The translations under genes and the position numbers were made by a program. 12,681 bases of DNA from Elusimicrobiota bacterium (GTDB taxonomy: Bacteria > Elusimicrobiota > Elusimicrobia > Elusimicrobiales > Elusimicrobiaceae). The stretch's first letter is position 1. Each line of letters begins with the position of its first letter. The notes beneath the pieces were generated by a model. The model made no database searches. It was given only the letters and a program-made list of their open reading frames with translations, and was not told the origin of the DNA. The stretch is taken from NCBI GenBank assembly GCA_031271365.1, contig JAISVV010000069.1, positions 1-12,681 of the forward strand. Direction: 5' to 3'. Positions 7,277 to 12,681 of the stretch are shown piece after piece.

Positions 7277-7640
7277 CAGCTTGGCTGTATCTGGACGGGA
7301 AGCCGCGGTATTTGCTTGCAAATGCCGAGGAACTTCCGGACTCTAAGGGCAGGGCGCCGCGCGCAAGCGCGGGAGGGCGGGGCCAGATACCCCGTTCGAC
7401 GGAAAGTGCAACAGAAAATATACCGCCTCTTTGGCGCAAGCCTTATAGGTAAGGGTGAAATGGCGCGGTAAGAGCGCGCCGCGCAAACGGCGACGTTTGC
7501 GGCATGGTAAACCCCGTCTTGAGCAAGGCCAAACCTCCGAGTATTGCCCGTACGTTATAAGGAAAGTGGGCCGCATAGATAAATGGCTTCCGCGCCGGCG
7601 AAACCGGCGCACAGAATCCGGGGTATAGTCCAGATAAATA
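7277..7640 (+). ncRNA. rnpB: RNase P RNA, bacterial type A
   Basis: This is the catalytic RNA of RNase P, which matures tRNA 5' ends. The conserved blocks occur in order: GAGGAACTTCCGGACTC near 7325, GGCAGGG, GGAAAGTGCAACAGAAA near 7400, GGTAAGGGTGAAA with GCGGTAAGAGCGC near 7447-7477, TGGTAAACCCCG with GAGCAAGGCCAAA near 7505-7535, and ACAGAATCCGG near 7611. The ends pair perfectly as helix P1: TATCTGGAC (7288-7296) with GTCCAGATA (7628-7636). Exact ends are estimated; the 5' end follows a possible extended -10. Helix P4 departs from the usual AAG/CTT: here ACT pairs with GGT. A strong hairpin follows at 7654. Confidence 0.95.
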
Positions 7641-7650
7641 AGCCGATAAA

Positions 7651-7690
7651 AACCGCCCGCCCGCGCCAAAAGCGCGGGCGGGCGTCGTTT
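7651..7690. terminator. GC-rich hairpin between convergent rnpB and the kinase gene, probably bidirectional terminator
   Basis: A perfect 13-bp stem (7654-7666 with 7672-7684) has a 5-base loop CAAAA. On the minus strand the stem is followed by GTTTTTATC, a good intrinsic terminator for the rsmI-tsaC-kinase unit that ends at 7700. On the plus strand it is followed by TCGTTT, a weaker U-tract, so it may also end the RNase P RNA transcript. Confidence 0.8.
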
Positions 7691-7699
7691 AGCGCAAAA

Positions 7700-8626
7700 T
7701 TATTTTTCCGGCGGGGTTTGGGGCTGCTGCTCAAGCGGTATGGAGAACCAAAAAATAGAACCCTGCCCGCGGCCGGCGCTGGAAACTTCTATGCTGCCGC
7801 CGTGGGCGTGGACGATATCTGCGGCTATTGAGAGCCCCAAGCCCCAACCCATGCTTTTATAATCATCGGACATAGAATCAGCCTGCTGGAATTTGTGAAA
7901 AATTTTTACGCGGTCCGCCGCCGTAATGCCAAGGCCGTTGTCCTTTACAAAAGTGCGCAGCCAGCCGTTTTCTGTAAAATAGCGTATTTCCACCGAGCCG
8001 CCTTCGGGCGTAAACTTTAAGGCGTTATTTAACATATTGCTTATCACCTGGTTTATGCGGTGCCTGTCGGCGGTAATATTTATTGTTTGCGGCAGCTCAA
8101 AGATGCGGAAGTTTACCCCTCTCTCCTGCGCTATGATGTTGTATTGGGTGTAAATATCGTCCATCAAGGTGTTATAGATAAAATCCTTAAACTCCATATT
8201 TAAATTGCCAGAGGCAAGCATGGAAGCGTCAACCAAATCGTTAATCAAAAACGTCATATTGGCGGCGGATTTAACAACGTTATTTAACATTTTTCTGGTT
8301 ACGTTATCGGCTTCTTCGTCGGCCAGGGCGGAGGTATAGCCTTGTATGGAGGTTAAAGGCTGCTTTAAATCGTGCGCCACAACGGACATCATTTTTGATT
8401 TTACTTCATTGAGGCGGGCAAGTTCGGCGTTGTCTGAGGAAAGGCGGCGCACCATGGTTTCAAGAGCCTGGGCCTTTTCGTGTATGTCTCTGGCGGCGTC
8501 GTAGACGCTGCGTTCGCGTTTGCGGCAGGCGTTTTCCACGGCGTTAAGCCGCTTTTTAAGGACAAAAATTTTTGCCATAAAAAGCGCCGTTAAAACGCCC
8601 AAAAGCAGTAAGACTATAGTGTCCAT
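7700..8626 (-). CDS. Membrane-anchored sensor histidine kinase (HisKA-HATPase_c)
   Basis: This 308-residue protein autophosphorylates on His and would pass phosphate to a response regulator. It starts with one hydrophobic segment (about 3-22, VLLLLGVLTALFMAKIFVL), then a charged, probably coiled-coil stretch (about 24-78). The H-box VVAHDLKQPLTSIQGY places the phospho-acceptor at H85. The ATPase domain has the N-box NMLNNALKFTP (N197, N201), G1 DNGLGI (D229), the F-box FHKFQQ and G2 GWGLGLS. No periplasmic or PAS sensing domain is present, so the signal is unknown; it may sense through the coiled coil or a partner. It is the last gene of the minus unit, 15 nt after tsaC. No response regulator lies in the window, so it is an orphan here. 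Confidence 0.93.
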   Translation of the reverse strand: MDTIVLLLLGVLTALFMAKIFVLKKRLNAVENACRKRERSVYDAARDIHEKAQALETMVRRLSSDNAELARLNEVKSKMMSVVAHDLKQPLTSIQGYTSALADEEADNVTRKMLNNVVKSAANMTFLINDLVDASMLASGNLNMEFKDFIYNTLMDDIYTQYNIIAQERGVNFRIFELPQTINITADRHRINQVISNMLNNALKFTPEGGSVEIRYFTENGWLRTFVKDNGLGITAADRVKIFHKFQQADSMSDDYKSMGWGLGLSIAADIVHAHGGSIEVSSAGRGQGSIFWFSIPLEQQPQTPPEK

Positions 8627-8641
8627 AACCTTATATTAACA

Positions 8642-9265
8642 TTATTTAAGTAATTTTTTAATCGCCTTTTCGCTAAGGCCGCCTTTGCGGATTATAACAG
8701 GCTCCGCCTTAGAGACGTCCACCACGCAGGAGGGCTGGTTTTTTATATCGCCGTTTAGGACGATAATCTCCGCCAGGCCGCGGAAGGTTTTTAAAACCTG
8801 CTCTTCGCTTTCGCAGACGCTTTGCCCGTGCAGATTTGCGCTGCTGGCAAAGAAAGGGCTGTCCAGCTCGTCCATAAGGCCGAGGATAAAATCATCGTCG
8901 GGCACGCGCAGGCCTACGGTGCTTGCGCCGCCTAAAACCATTGCGCCGTGCGCGCTGCTTTTGGCAACCAGCGTTAAAGCGCCGGGCCAAAGCGCGCTCA
9001 GTTTAATAAAATTTTTATTAATTTGAGCCATGCGCGCGGCTTGCTGCATATTGCATAAAATCTGCGCGGGTTTTGACTGCGGGTTATTTTTGATTTTGTT
9101 TAAGCGCAGCAGCGCCGTTTTTGCCCCCGCGCTAGTAACAAGGCCGTAGACGGTATCGGTTGGCAAAACGGCGGTATGCGCATTTTTTAAAGCGCGTAAA
9201 ATCTCCGCGCGGTCCCTGTCGGCGAGGTTAGAGAGGCGGTATACTTTTGTTTCAGGCGGGTTCAT
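8642..9265 (-). CDS. tsaC: Threonylcarbamoyl-AMP synthase family protein (TsaC/Sua5/YrdC)
   Basis: TsaC makes L-threonylcarbamoyl-AMP from threonine, bicarbonate and ATP for the t6A37 modification of ANN-decoding tRNAs. This 207-residue single YrdC domain shows AVLPTDTVYGL, LWPGALTLVAK, TVGLRVPDDD and FFASSANLHGQ with the SxN residues, then SCVVDVSKAEPVIIRKG. The usual KxR motif, followed by P in relatives, reads KNNP here: the Lys is kept but Asn replaces Arg. The codons are clean and the frame is intact. It may still be the only TsaC of the organism, or a divergent YrdC-family member; I would not assert activity. GAGGA lies 8 nt before the ATG. The start overlaps the rsmI stop by 14 nt, so the two translation-related genes are coupled. 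Confidence 0.86.
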   Translation of the reverse strand: MNPPETKVYRLSNLADRDRAEILRALKNAHTAVLPTDTVYGLVTSAGAKTALLRLNKIKNNPQSKPAQILCNMQQAARMAQINKNFIKLSALWPGALTLVAKSSAHGAMVLGGASTVGLRVPDDDFILGLMDELDSPFFASSANLHGQSVCESEEQVLKTFRGLAEIIVLNGDIKNQPSCVVDVSKAEPVIIRKGGLSEKAIKKLLK

Positions 9266-9953
9266 CTTGTTCCTCTTCTTCGTTTTGCGCTCTGGGGTCT
9301 AAGATAAGGACAAATTCGCCCAGTATTTTTTTGCGCGCCTTTAGGTTTGCCAGTACTTCCTCAACGCCGCCTTGCAGCCACTCTTCAAAAGTTTTGGTTA
9401 ACTCGCGCGCTGAAATAACTTTGGTTTGCGGGCCGAAGTTTTGCAAAATAATCTCTAAAAATTTAATTACGCGGTGGGGAGACTCGTAGATAACTACCGG
9501 CTTTTCAAGCGCAAAGGCGGCTGATATCATCTTAACTATTTTGCCCTGCTTTCTTGAAGTAAAACCCAAAAACGTAAACCCGCCGCCTGATAAGCCCGCG
9601 CCGCTTAAGGCGCAGGTTAAAGCGCTGGGGCCGGGCAAAGCGTTTATTTTTATGCCCGCTTGCCGCGCGGCTTTAACCAGCTTCCAGCCCGGGTCGGACA
9701 CGCAGGGCGTGCCTGCGTCTGATATAAGGGCGCAGGTTTTGCCTTCTTTTAAAATATCAAGGCAGCGCGCAATGGAGTTTGCGTCCGCCTCGTTGTAGCG
9801 CAGCAGTTTTGTGTTTACGGCGTAATTTTGCATTAATTTTGCGCTTTGGCGGGTATCTTCGCAGAAAATAAAATCCGCCGCTTTTAAAACCTCCAAAGCG
9901 CGCATGGTGATGTCCTGCAAATTGCCTATCGGCGTGGGGACAACATAGAGCAT
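9252..9953 (-). CDS. rsmI: 16S rRNA (cytidine1402-2'-O)-methyltransferase RsmI
   Basis: RsmI uses SAM to methylate the 2'-O of C1402 in the 16S rRNA decoding centre. It is a tetrapyrrole-methylase-fold enzyme, 233 residues from the chosen start. Signatures are LYVVPTPIGNLQDIT at the N-terminus, EDTRQSAKLMQ, ALISDAGTPCVSDPG, LPGPSALTCALSGAGL, FLGFTSRKQGK, YESPHRV and ARELTKTFEEW. The frame could be extended 8 codons to a GTG at 9977. I prefer the ATG at 9953 because family members begin directly before LYVVPTPIG and the longer start has no ribosome site. The ATG has none either; a TATAAT at 9960-9965 lies so close that the mRNA may be leaderless. It overlaps tsaC downstream. Confidence 0.94.
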   Translation of the reverse strand: MLYVVPTPIGNLQDITMRALEVLKAADFIFCEDTRQSAKLMQNYAVNTKLLRYNEADANSIARCLDILKEGKTCALISDAGTPCVSDPGWKLVKAARQAGIKINALPGPSALTCALSGAGLSGGGFTFLGFTSRKQGKIVKMISAAFALEKPVVIYESPHRVIKFLEIILQNFGPQTKVISARELTKTFEEWLQGGVEEVLANLKARKKILGEFVLILDPRAQNEEEEQDEPA

Positions 9954-9959
9954 AGTAAT

Positions 9960-9965
9960 ATTATA
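9960..9965 (-). promoter_or_regulatory. Candidate -10 box for rsmI, possibly giving a leaderless mRNA
   Basis: Read on the minus strand this is a perfect TATAAT. Standard spacing would start transcription at about 9953, the A of the rsmI ATG, and no Shine-Dalgarno sequence precedes that ATG. The -35 region at standard spacing (ATTATT) is a poor match, so the call rests on the -10 and the missing ribosome site. Confidence 0.35.
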
Positions 9966-10087
9966 GAATATATACACGTAAAAATAATACCTTGACGTAA
10001 GCGCCGCTGCGGCCGCCGTTAAGCGCGCAGGTAAACTTTTTTAAAACATCCGGCTTTGCGCGGGTTTTATATATCTGATATACCTCT

Positions 10088-10125
10088 AAGCGGGCTTTGT
10101 TTTGCGTATGCGGGCCGCTTTTTTT
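10088..10125 (+). promoter_or_regulatory. Hairpin plus T-run in the symporter leader, possible attenuator
   Basis: AAGCGG (10088-10093) pairs with CCGCTT (10115-10120), and GC/GC can extend the stem past a GGG bulge. Seven Ts (10119-10125) follow at once, and the symporter ATG is 7 nt further on. No plus-strand gene ends upstream, so an intrinsic terminator here could only act on the leader, as in riboswitch or attenuation control. I looked for a TPP riboswitch in 9978-10088: the CUGAGA and ACCUGAU core blocks are absent. A competing reading is that TGATATACC (10076-10084) is an extended -10, which would start transcription inside the hairpin. Confidence 0.35.
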
Positions 10126-10131
10126 GTAATT

Positions 10132-11544
10132 ATGCAAACTTTTAACCCGAACCTTAATGTTTTAGCCGCGCTAGGCGCGTGGGATATCGTCGTCTTTGCG
10201 CTTGTCCTGCTGCTTACTTTGTGCGCCGTTATCTACGGCCAGCTGCGCCGCAAAAAGGGCGCAAATAAGTTTTTGGATTATATGCTTATGGGCAGGCGGC
10301 TTTCTTTGCCTTTATTTGTGGCTACGCTTGCGGCCACGTGGTACGGCGGCATTTTCGGCGTTAACGAGATTACTTTTAACTTCGGTATTTACAACTTTAT
10401 AACGCAAGGCGTCTTTTGGTACGCGGCTTATATAATTTTTGCTTTGTTTTTGGTGGATAAAATAAAAAAATACCAAAGCGTCACCATGCCGCAGCTTGCG
10501 CGGGAGATGTTTGGCAAAAAATCTTCCTACGCGGCGGCGGTTTTAACTTTTTTTGGCATTATGCCGATAAGTTATGTTTTAAGTTTGGGCATATTTTTGC
10601 ATTTGGTTTTTGGCATAGGCGTTGTTAAAGGCATGATTGCGGGCACGGCTTTTGTGTGTTTATACGCGGCGCGGGGGGGGCTTAGGGCGGTGGTGTTCTC
10701 CGACGTGGTGCAGTTTTTTGTTATGTGCGCGGCGGTGTTTTTGGTTTTGGCCTTTTCCGTGGGCGCGTTTGGCGGAATCGGGTTTTTAAAAGCAAATTTG
10801 CCCGCAAGCCATTTTTCTTTAACCGGCGGTAATACGTGGTTTAACACTTTGGCTTGGGGGTTTATCGCGCTTTCCACGCTGGTGGACCCTTCTTTCTACC
10901 AACGCTGCTTTGCCGCGCAGGACGCTAAGACGGCAAAATACGGCATTTTAATTTGCACGCTTATTTGGTTTTGTTTTGATATCTGCACCACCGGCGGCGC
11001 GCTTTATGCGCGCGCTTTAATGCCGCAGGCCCAGCCCGCGCACGCTTATTTTTTATACGCGCTGCAGCTTTTGCCCGAGGGTCTGCGCGGTTTTTTTGTA
11101 GCCGGCGTATTGGCTTTAATACTTTCTACGCTGGATTCTTTTTTGTTTATCGCCTCGAACACTTTGGGGTATGATTTGCTTAAAGGTAAATTTAAAGATA
11201 AAGTTTTGGCTAACCAGATTTTCTTTTTTGCGGTGGCGGCGGTATCTGTAGTTTTGGCGGTTTTCTTTGAGGGCAACTTTAGGCGTATTTGGTTTGTGGC
11301 GGGCTCTTATATGTCGGCGTGTTTGTTGATACCGATGGTGTTTGGCCACCTTTGGCCGCGGCGCATAAGCGATAACGCTTTTACTTTCTCCTGCGTACTT
11401 TCGGCCGCGGCGATAACGCTTTGGAATATTTTGCCCAAACCCGCCGCTTTGAACGCGGTGGAAGGGTTTTATATCGGCGTTATTTGTAATATCATTATTT
11501 TAGGCTTTGCGGTTTTTAAAAACAAAACTTATGCAAAAAATTAG
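10132..11544 (+). CDS. Sodium:solute symporter (SSS/SLC5 family), possible thiamin or precursor transporter
   Basis: This 470-residue polytopic inner-membrane protein has about 12-13 hydrophobic segments. Family marks are GRRLSLPLFVATLAATWYGG after the first membrane segment, VTMPQLAREMFGKK (the usual cytoplasmic loop), GGLRAVVFSDVVQFFVM, DPSFYQRCFAAQDAKTAK, and LILSTLDSFLFIASNTL, where the Ser/Thr of LSTLDS matches the Na2 sodium site of LeuT-fold symporters. It likely couples uptake of a small solute to sodium. The frame runs back to a TTG at 10102; I chose the ATG at 10132 because the extra residues would be encoded by the hairpin and T-run. No clear ribosome site is visible. Its last codons overlap a thiamin pyrophosphokinase gene by 14 nt. 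SSS proteins of the ThiV group were predicted thiamin transporters from similar context, so thiamin is my leading but unproven substrate. Confidence 0.88.
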   Translation: MQTFNPNLNVLAALGAWDIVVFALVLLLTLCAVIYGQLRRKKGANKFLDYMLMGRRLSLPLFVATLAATWYGGIFGVNEITFNFGIYNFITQGVFWYAAYIIFALFLVDKIKKYQSVTMPQLAREMFGKKSSYAAAVLTFFGIMPISYVLSLGIFLHLVFGIGVVKGMIAGTAFVCLYAARGGLRAVVFSDVVQFFVMCAAVFLVLAFSVGAFGGIGFLKANLPASHFSLTGGNTWFNTLAWGFIALSTLVDPSFYQRCFAAQDAKTAKYGILICTLIWFCFDICTTGGALYARALMPQAQPAHAYFLYALQLLPEGLRGFFVAGVLALILSTLDSFLFIASNTLGYDLLKGKFKDKVLANQIFFFAVAAVSVVLAVFFEGNFRRIWFVAGSYMSACLLIPMVFGHLWPRRISDNAFTFSCVLSAAAITLWNILPKPAALNAVEGFYIGVICNIIILGFAVFKNKTYAKN

Positions 11545-12157
11545 CAGCGTTTTAATAATAGCCAACGGCGCGGCGGAGGGTAAATCTTTTTTAAAAACCC
11601 AGGCCCGCGCGCACGATTTTATTTTGGCTTTGGACGGCGGCGCGGACATCGCCTTAAAAGCCGGCGTGACGCCGGATTTGGCGGCGGGTGATTTGGATTC
11701 GATATCGGCCGCCGCGCGAAAGCGGCTTGGCGCGGTAAGGCTTTTTAAAATAGCGCGCCAGGATAATACCGATTTGGAAAAGGGTTTGGATTTGCTTTCT
11801 TTTATCAAGCCAAAAAACGTTACAATAGTTTGCGCCGCCGGCGGCCGGCTGGATTTTACTTTAAGCAATTTTTCGTCGGTATTTGGCTATGTTAAAAAGT
11901 TTGATATTGTTTTTGCGGGCAAAGGCTGGCGCGTATACCCGCTTATAAAAACCCGCGCGTTTAAAACCCGCCGGGGCGCCAAAGTAAGCCTGATACCGAT
12001 GGACAAATGCCAGGGTATAACGCTAAAAAATTTAAAATATCCTTTAAAAAACGCTTCCTTAAAACCCGGCCAAACGGCTGTAAGCAATATGGCTGCGGCC
12101 GCCAACATAGAAGTAAAACTTAAAACCGGCAAACTGCTTGCAATGATTTACGAGTAA
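11531..12157 (+). CDS. thiN: Thiamin pyrophosphokinase
   Basis: The enzyme converts thiamin plus ATP directly to thiamin pyrophosphate, typical of organisms that salvage thiamin. The protein has 208 residues, normal for the family. Motifs in order are ILALDGGADIAL (D35), LAAGDLDSIS (D54, D56), RQDNTDLEKGLDL (D78, D81, K84) and AAGGRLDFTLSN. In relatives the last is usually GGRxDHxLxN, so Phe replaces His here. The C-terminal beta domain has QTAVSN and LLAMIYE. The frame can be extended 8 codons to a TTG at 11507, but the ATG at 11531, overlapping the symporter stop by 14 nt, fits translational coupling and the family start. With the symporter it forms a likely import-and-activate pair. It is the last gene of the unit. 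Confidence 0.92.
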   Translation: MQKISSVLIIANGAAEGKSFLKTQARAHDFILALDGGADIALKAGVTPDLAAGDLDSISAAARKRLGAVRLFKIARQDNTDLEKGLDLLSFIKPKNVTIVCAAGGRLDFTLSNFSSVFGYVKKFDIVFAGKGWRVYPLIKTRAFKTRRGAKVSLIPMDKCQGITLKNLKYPLKNASLKPGQTAVSNMAAAANIEVKLKTGKLLAMIYE

Positions 12158-12284
12158 AAAATATTTACCAAACATCTCTCCGCCCGCCCCCCTTGGCCTA
12201 ATTTTTATACCAAGTGGGGTTATATGTATGCGGTATTAAGTTATAGTGGTCTAGTAGTCTATACGTATAGTCCTTTGTATATAC
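12158..12284. other. Intergenic stretch with a small hairpin and a 12-bp palindrome
   Basis: There is no coding frame of interest. CCCCCCTTGG (12187-12196) pairs with CCAAGTGGGG (12210-12219) with one mismatch around a 13-base loop. It could end the symporter-thiN transcript, but no U-run follows, so this is weak. CTATACGTATAG (12259-12270) is a perfect 12-bp palindrome that could be a regulator site. The surrounding DNA is AT-rich, unlike the genes. Confidence 0.4.
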
Positions 12285-12413
12285 ATAAAGTCATTGCGAG
12301 GGCGCCGTATAATGCGCCGTAAGGCGCATTGCCCGTGGCAATCTTCCTTTTTCTGCAGTAAGACTTTAATATGAAGATTGCCGCGTCGCTGGAGCTCCTC
12401 GCAATGACTTTAT
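12285..12413. repeat. MITE-like palindromic element of the GTCATTGCGAGG type
   Basis: The 17-bp perfect ends are ATAAAGTCATTGCGAGG (12285-12301) and its reverse complement (12397-12413). Inside, GGCAATCTTC (12337-12346) pairs with GAAGATTGCC (12373-12382), and AATGCGCC/GGCGCATT (12311-12318 with 12323-12330) forms a lateral hairpin with loop GTAA. The layout and the GTCATTGCGAGG...GGCAATCTT words match a widespread family of non-coding palindromic repeats known from many bacteria. There is no transposase. Short frames across it (for example one reading KVIARSSSDAAI on the minus strand) are by-products of the repeat. I could not settle a target-site duplication. Confidence 0.75.
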
Positions 12414-12484
12414 TAATAAGCCGCGCTCGCAGAGCCGCGTCCAAGCCGTGTCCTGTTGTGTAGTGTAGTTGCCGTCCCCATCCT
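12414..12484. other. Spacer between the two inverted-repeat elements
   Basis: Seventy-one bases with no promoter, RNA or gene that I recognise. On the minus strand one frame running through the left arm of the neighbouring inverted repeat reads NLPCQDGDGNYTTQQDTAW without stops. It could be a remnant of a degraded gene, but nothing supports a real product. Confidence 0.25.
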
Positions 12485-12676
12485 GGCAGGGAAGGTTACT
12501 CGGCGAGTTTGCCGCGTTGTCAAAAATACGTATTTTATGATGCCAACTTGTTTGACTGTTTGAGTAAAAAATGCTGAGTAGTTACCTACAGGTGTTTGGC
12601 ATTTTTTGCGAGTTGTCAAACAAGGCCATAAAATGCGTATTTTTGGCGGCGTCATGAGCCGAAAACCTTCCCTGCC
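12485..12676. repeat. Long imperfect inverted repeat (about 192 bp) with 13-bp perfect ends
   Basis: GGCAGGGAAGGTT (12485-12497) is matched by AACCTTCCCTGCC (12664-12676). Further matched arms follow inwards: 12521-12539 with 12627-12645 (19 bp, one mismatch), CTTGTTTGAC (12547-12556) with GTCAAACAAG (12615-12624), and AAAAAATGC (12566-12574) with GCATTTTTT (12599-12607). The tip (12575-12598) can form a small GTAG/CTAC hairpin. The left arm contains a perfect 14-bp palindrome, AAAATACGTATTTT (12523-12536). It looks like a MITE or a transcribed hairpin element. It ends 5 bases before the window edge, so its right flank cannot be read. Confidence 0.75.
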
Positions 12677-12681
12677 GAAAG

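Noticed and set aside
7343..7669. 108-codon minus-strand frame across 7343-7669
   Set aside because: It lies wholly within the RNase P RNA gene and the terminator hairpin; the RNA conserved blocks explain the sequence.
9978..10131. TPP riboswitch upstream of the symporter/thiN unit
   Set aside because: Expected from context, but the conserved CUGAGA and ACCUGAU blocks are missing on the plus strand, and no reordered match was found by eye.
12259..12655. Short minus-strand frames of 61 and 80 codons in the right-hand intergenic region
   Set aside because: They are read through the two inverted-repeat elements, have no ribosome sites or recognisable domains, and the repeats account for the sequence.
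12285..12676. CRISPR array or transposase-bearing IS in the repeat-rich right end
   Set aside because: There are no regularly spaced direct repeats and no transposase frame; the repeats are inverted and form two separate palindromic elements.

Overview
The window is bacterial chromosomal DNA packed with short, co-directional, overlapping operons. It ends in a 524-base non-coding stretch built from inverted repeats. Genes use GCC/GCG and GGC codons together with AAA, TTT and TTA, giving a mixed GC/AT texture. The RNase P RNA is of the bacterial A type. The gene set (NiFe hydrogenase maturation, MalQ, RidA, a Na+-symporter with thiamin pyrophosphokinase) suggests an anaerobic or facultative heterotroph. 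I cannot assign a phylum from the sequence; a gut-associated Elusimicrobiota-like lineage is only a guess.

Layout. Positions 1-4718 (minus strand): a five-gene unit transcribed leftwards, namely an RNase Z-like metallo-beta-lactamase hydrolase, hypC, hypD, hypE and hypF. hypF runs off the left edge. The genes overlap or are 3-4 nt apart, so they are almost certainly one transcript. It supplies the Fe(CN)2CO part of [NiFe]-hydrogenase maturation. hypA, hypB and the hydrogenase itself are not in view. HypD's N-terminus is unusual and looks partly derived from an inserted palindromic repeat.

Positions 4719-4791: AT-rich divergent control region. Positions 4792-7257 (plus): ridA, malQ and an RNase HI-like gene in one likely operon. 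The RNase HI-like protein has Val where the catalytic Glu should be and ends in a possible beta-clamp-binding motif. Positions about 7277-7640 (plus): the RNase P RNA gene rnpB, with a P4 helix variant that keeps pairing. A strong 13-bp GC hairpin at 7654-7684 separates it from the convergent unit and may terminate both.

Positions 7700-9953 (minus): rsmI, tsaC and a sensor histidine kinase with no visible response regulator. Positions 10132-12157 (plus): a sodium:solute symporter overlapping a thiamin pyrophosphokinase gene. This pairing suggests thiamin uptake followed by phosphorylation to TPP. A hairpin with a T-run sits immediately upstream of the symporter.

Positions 12158-12681: no gene. 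It holds a small hairpin, a 12-bp palindrome, a roughly 129-bp MITE-like element of the widespread GTCATTGCGAGG type, and a roughly 192-bp long imperfect inverted repeat with 13-bp perfect termini. I found no CRISPR array, defence system, prophage or transposase gene. The most noteworthy items are the repeat-derived HypD N-terminus, the altered RNase H-like protein, the symporter/TPK unit with its leader, and the two inverted-repeat elements.
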